NCBI GenBank assembly: GCA_028768525.1
Contig: CP054837.1
Coordinates: forward strand, 912,001-976,000
Length of the DNA stretch: 64,000 nucleotides
From: Desulfobacter sp.
GTDB taxonomy: Bacteria; Desulfobacterota; Desulfobacteria; Desulfobacterales; Desulfobacteraceae
Direction of reading: 5' to 3'
Each line of letters starts with the position of its first letter. The first letter of the stretch is position 1. The position numbers and the translations under genes are program-made. Below are positions 62,491 through 64,000 of this stretch, piece by piece. A model generated the notes under the pieces. The model was not told where the DNA came from. It worked only from the letters and a program-made list of their open reading frames with translations, and made no database searches.

Positions 62491-64000
62491 TTACTCTGCA
62501 AAAACGGGTTTTCCCGTCTGCATGGATTGTAATTTATAATAGGCCCCTTTCCGGGCCATAAGTTCGTCATGGGTCCCCTCCTCGGCGATACTGCCGTTTT
62601 TCAGCAGGATGATCCGGGAGGCATAATCAATGGTGGACAGACGGTGGGCAATGACAAATGAGGTCCGCCCCTTCATCAAATTTTCCAGGGCCTTTTGCAC
62701 CACTTTTTCGGCCTCTGAATCCAGGGCCGAGGTGGCCTCGTCCAGGATCAGCACAGGGGCATTCTTGATCAAGGCCCGGGCAATGCAGAGCCGCTGCTTT
62801 TCGCCGCCGGAAAGCCGGGAGCCCAGTTCCCCGATCACCGTGTCGTATCCCTTGGGAAATCCCATGATAAACTCATGGGCATAGGCGGCCTTTGCCGCCG
62901 CCTCGATGTCCGGGTCCGTGGCGTCCATCTTTCCATACCGGATATTTTCCCGGACGGTCTCGTTGAAAAGGATGGGCTCCTGGGTCACAATGGAAATATG
63001 GTCCCGCAGGGAGGCCACGGTCAAATCCCTGACATCCTCTCCGGCAATGGTCACCCGCCCCGAAGTCACATCATAAAGCCTGGGGATGAGGTTCACCAGG
63101 CTGGTCTTGCCCCCCCCGCTCATGCCCACCAGGGCCAGCACCTCACCCGGTGCCGCCTTGAGGCTGATACGGTCCAGGGCAGGCGGCTCCGCCGGGTTGT
63201 AGGAAAAGGTCACCTCCTCAAAGGCCACTTCGCAGACACCGGCGTCCAGCACGCGGGCCCCGGGTTTTTCCGGGATAACATCCTCCTCTTCCAGCACATC
63301 GAATATCCGTGTGGCTGCGGCAATGCCTTCCTGGATGGTATTGTTAAGGTTGGACAATTTTTTCACGGGATCGTAGAGCATCATTACGGCGGTGAGAAAG
63401 GAAAAGAACACACCGGGGGTGGAGGTGCCGTTGATCACCCGCATTCCGCCGAACCAGATGATAAAGGCGATCCCCAGCCCGCCCAAGAACTCCATCACCG
63501 GAGAAGACAGGGCCCGTGTCATGACCTTTTTCATTTCAAGGCGGAAAAGCTCGGCGGTCTTTTCATGGAACCGTCCCTTTTCAAACCCCTGGAGGTTGAA
63601 TATCTTAATGATCTTGGCCCCGGAAAAGGTTTCGTGGAGGAACGCATTGAGGTCGGCCATGGTCTCCTGGGAGCCGGTGGAAAAACGGCGGATTCGCCGG
63701 CCGAATACCACAATGGGATAAAATGCCAGGGGCAGGACAATAAAGGCCCCGCAGGCCAGCTTCCAGTCCCGGTAGAAAATCACGCATAAAAAGGCAACCA
63801 CTGAGAAAGAATCCCGGAACAGGCTGATCACGGCCGTGGAGACCATCCCCTTGACGATGTTCACGTCATTGGTGATCCTGGACATGAGCGCCCCTGTTTT
63901 TTCCTTGTGGATGTAACTGATGGGCAGGTCGGTTATCTTTTCATATAGGCTGTCCCTGAACTGGCGGATGATCCGTTCCCCGATGAAATTCATCAGATAT
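62491..64000 (-). CDS. msbA: Lipid A export ABC transporter MsbA, 5' part outside window
   Basis: Partial gene; the reading frame runs off the right edge, with about 80 N-terminal residues missing by comparison with the family. The membrane domain begins within YLMNFIGERIIRQFRDSLYEKI. The nucleotide-binding domain has Walker A GMSGGGKTSLVNLIPRLYD, the signature LSGGEKQRLCIARAL, Walker B ILDEATSALD and the H-loop VIAHRLSTID. MsbA flips lipid A-core across the inner membrane, consistent with lptD in the same window. It may also be a related lipid exporter. Confidence 0.88.
   Translation of the reverse strand, partial: YLMNFIGERIIRQFRDSLYEKITDLPISYIHKEKTGALMSRITNDVNIVKGMVSTAVISLFRDSFSVVAFLCVIFYRDWKLACGAFIVLPLAFYPIVVFGRRIRRFSTGSQETMADLNAFLHETFSGAKIIKIFNLQGFEKGRFHEKTAELFRLEMKKVMTRALSSPVMEFLGGLGIAFIIWFGGMRVINGTSTPGVFFSFLTAVMMLYDPVKKLSNLNNTIQEGIAAATRIFDVLEEEDVIPEKPGARVLDAGVCEVAFEEVTFSYNPAEPPALDRISLKAAPGEVLALVGMSGGGKTSLVNLIPRLYDVTSGRVTIAGEDVRDLTVASLRDHISIVTQEPILFNETVRENIRYGKMDATDPDIEAAAKAAYAHEFIMGFPKGYDTVIGELGSRLSGGEKQRLCIARALIKNAPVLILDEATSALDSEAEKVVQKALENLMKGRTSFVIAHRLSTIDYASRIILLKNGSIAEEGTHDELMARKGAYYKLQSMQTGKPVFAE

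Overview
The window is a dense, mostly housekeeping stretch of a Gram-negative chromosome. Gene content and order suggest a sulfate-reducer-like member of the Desulfobacterota (Desulfobacterales). The signs are a complete tol-pal locus, lptD and msbA (outer membrane), a tiny AURKAIP1/COX24-type basic protein, RemA(DUF370)-gmk-YicC clustering, a DUF4416 protein, a PEP-CTERM protein with a PEP-CTERM-type FemAB neighbour, and a histidine kinase with a cysteine-rich segment. This placement is inferred from gene families; no rRNA gene is present to confirm it.

Layout. 0-7.7 kb (minus): an L,D-transpeptidase cut by the left edge, ruvC-ruvA-ruvB, then tolQ-tolR-tolA-tolB-pal-cpoB behind a possible promoter and a structured leader. 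7.9-13.3 kb: groES-groEL, an FmdB-type zinc ribbon, an HExxH protein, a 31-residue ribosomal-type protein too short for ordinary ORF calling (plus strand), and hflK-hflC. 13.5-14.7 kb: DUF721/DciA-like, a TrmN6-like methyltransferase and tRNA-Ser(GGA). 15.0-22.1 kb is the accessory region: a PEP-CTERM lectin-like exported protein, an IS4-family insertion sequence, FemAB-like protein, divergent polysaccharide deacetylase, PP2C-like phosphatase and a GT4 glycosyltransferase. 22.3-25.5 kb: dnaX-ybaB-recR and a YkgJ-type protein. 25.5-29.1 kb (minus): a YfbR-like HD protein, a degenerate HD-GYP protein, motA and motB, sharing a symmetric divergent promoter with a LysM protein. 30-34 kb: GspE/PilB ATPase, EamA transporter, dimethylargininase, ferredoxin.

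34.3-37.6 kb holds one of the most unusual genes: an O-acetylserine sulfhydrylase (CysK) fused to a cysteinyl-tRNA-synthetase-like half in which both ATP-site signatures (HIGH and KMSKS) are lost while cysteine-binding zinc ligands remain. A 327-residue unknown protein is directly linked to it. 37.8-44.8 kb (plus): lptD, a NusG paralogue, HU/IHF, holB, ricT, metG. 44.9-50.0 kb: a penicillin-binding transpeptidase and a giant GlmS-like protein of about 1230 residues with a buried catalytic cysteine, a large insertion and a C-terminal extension.

50.0-59 kb: comF, a TIM-barrel isomerase-like protein, a PEP-synthase-like phosphotransferase without the usual PEP-binding barrel followed directly by a tyrosine phosphatase fused to a cysteine cluster, then (minus) a PhnD-like lipoprotein, cysteine-rich histidine kinase and receiver protein in overlapping order. 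59-64 kb (minus): msbA (cut by the right edge), a Trm112/YcaR-like small protein, DUF4416, yicC, remA, gmk and rlmB.

No CRISPR array, prophage, rRNA or clear riboswitch was seen. Starts were moved downstream from the longest reading frame wherever a ribosome binding site or a promoter position favoured it; this is stated in the entries.
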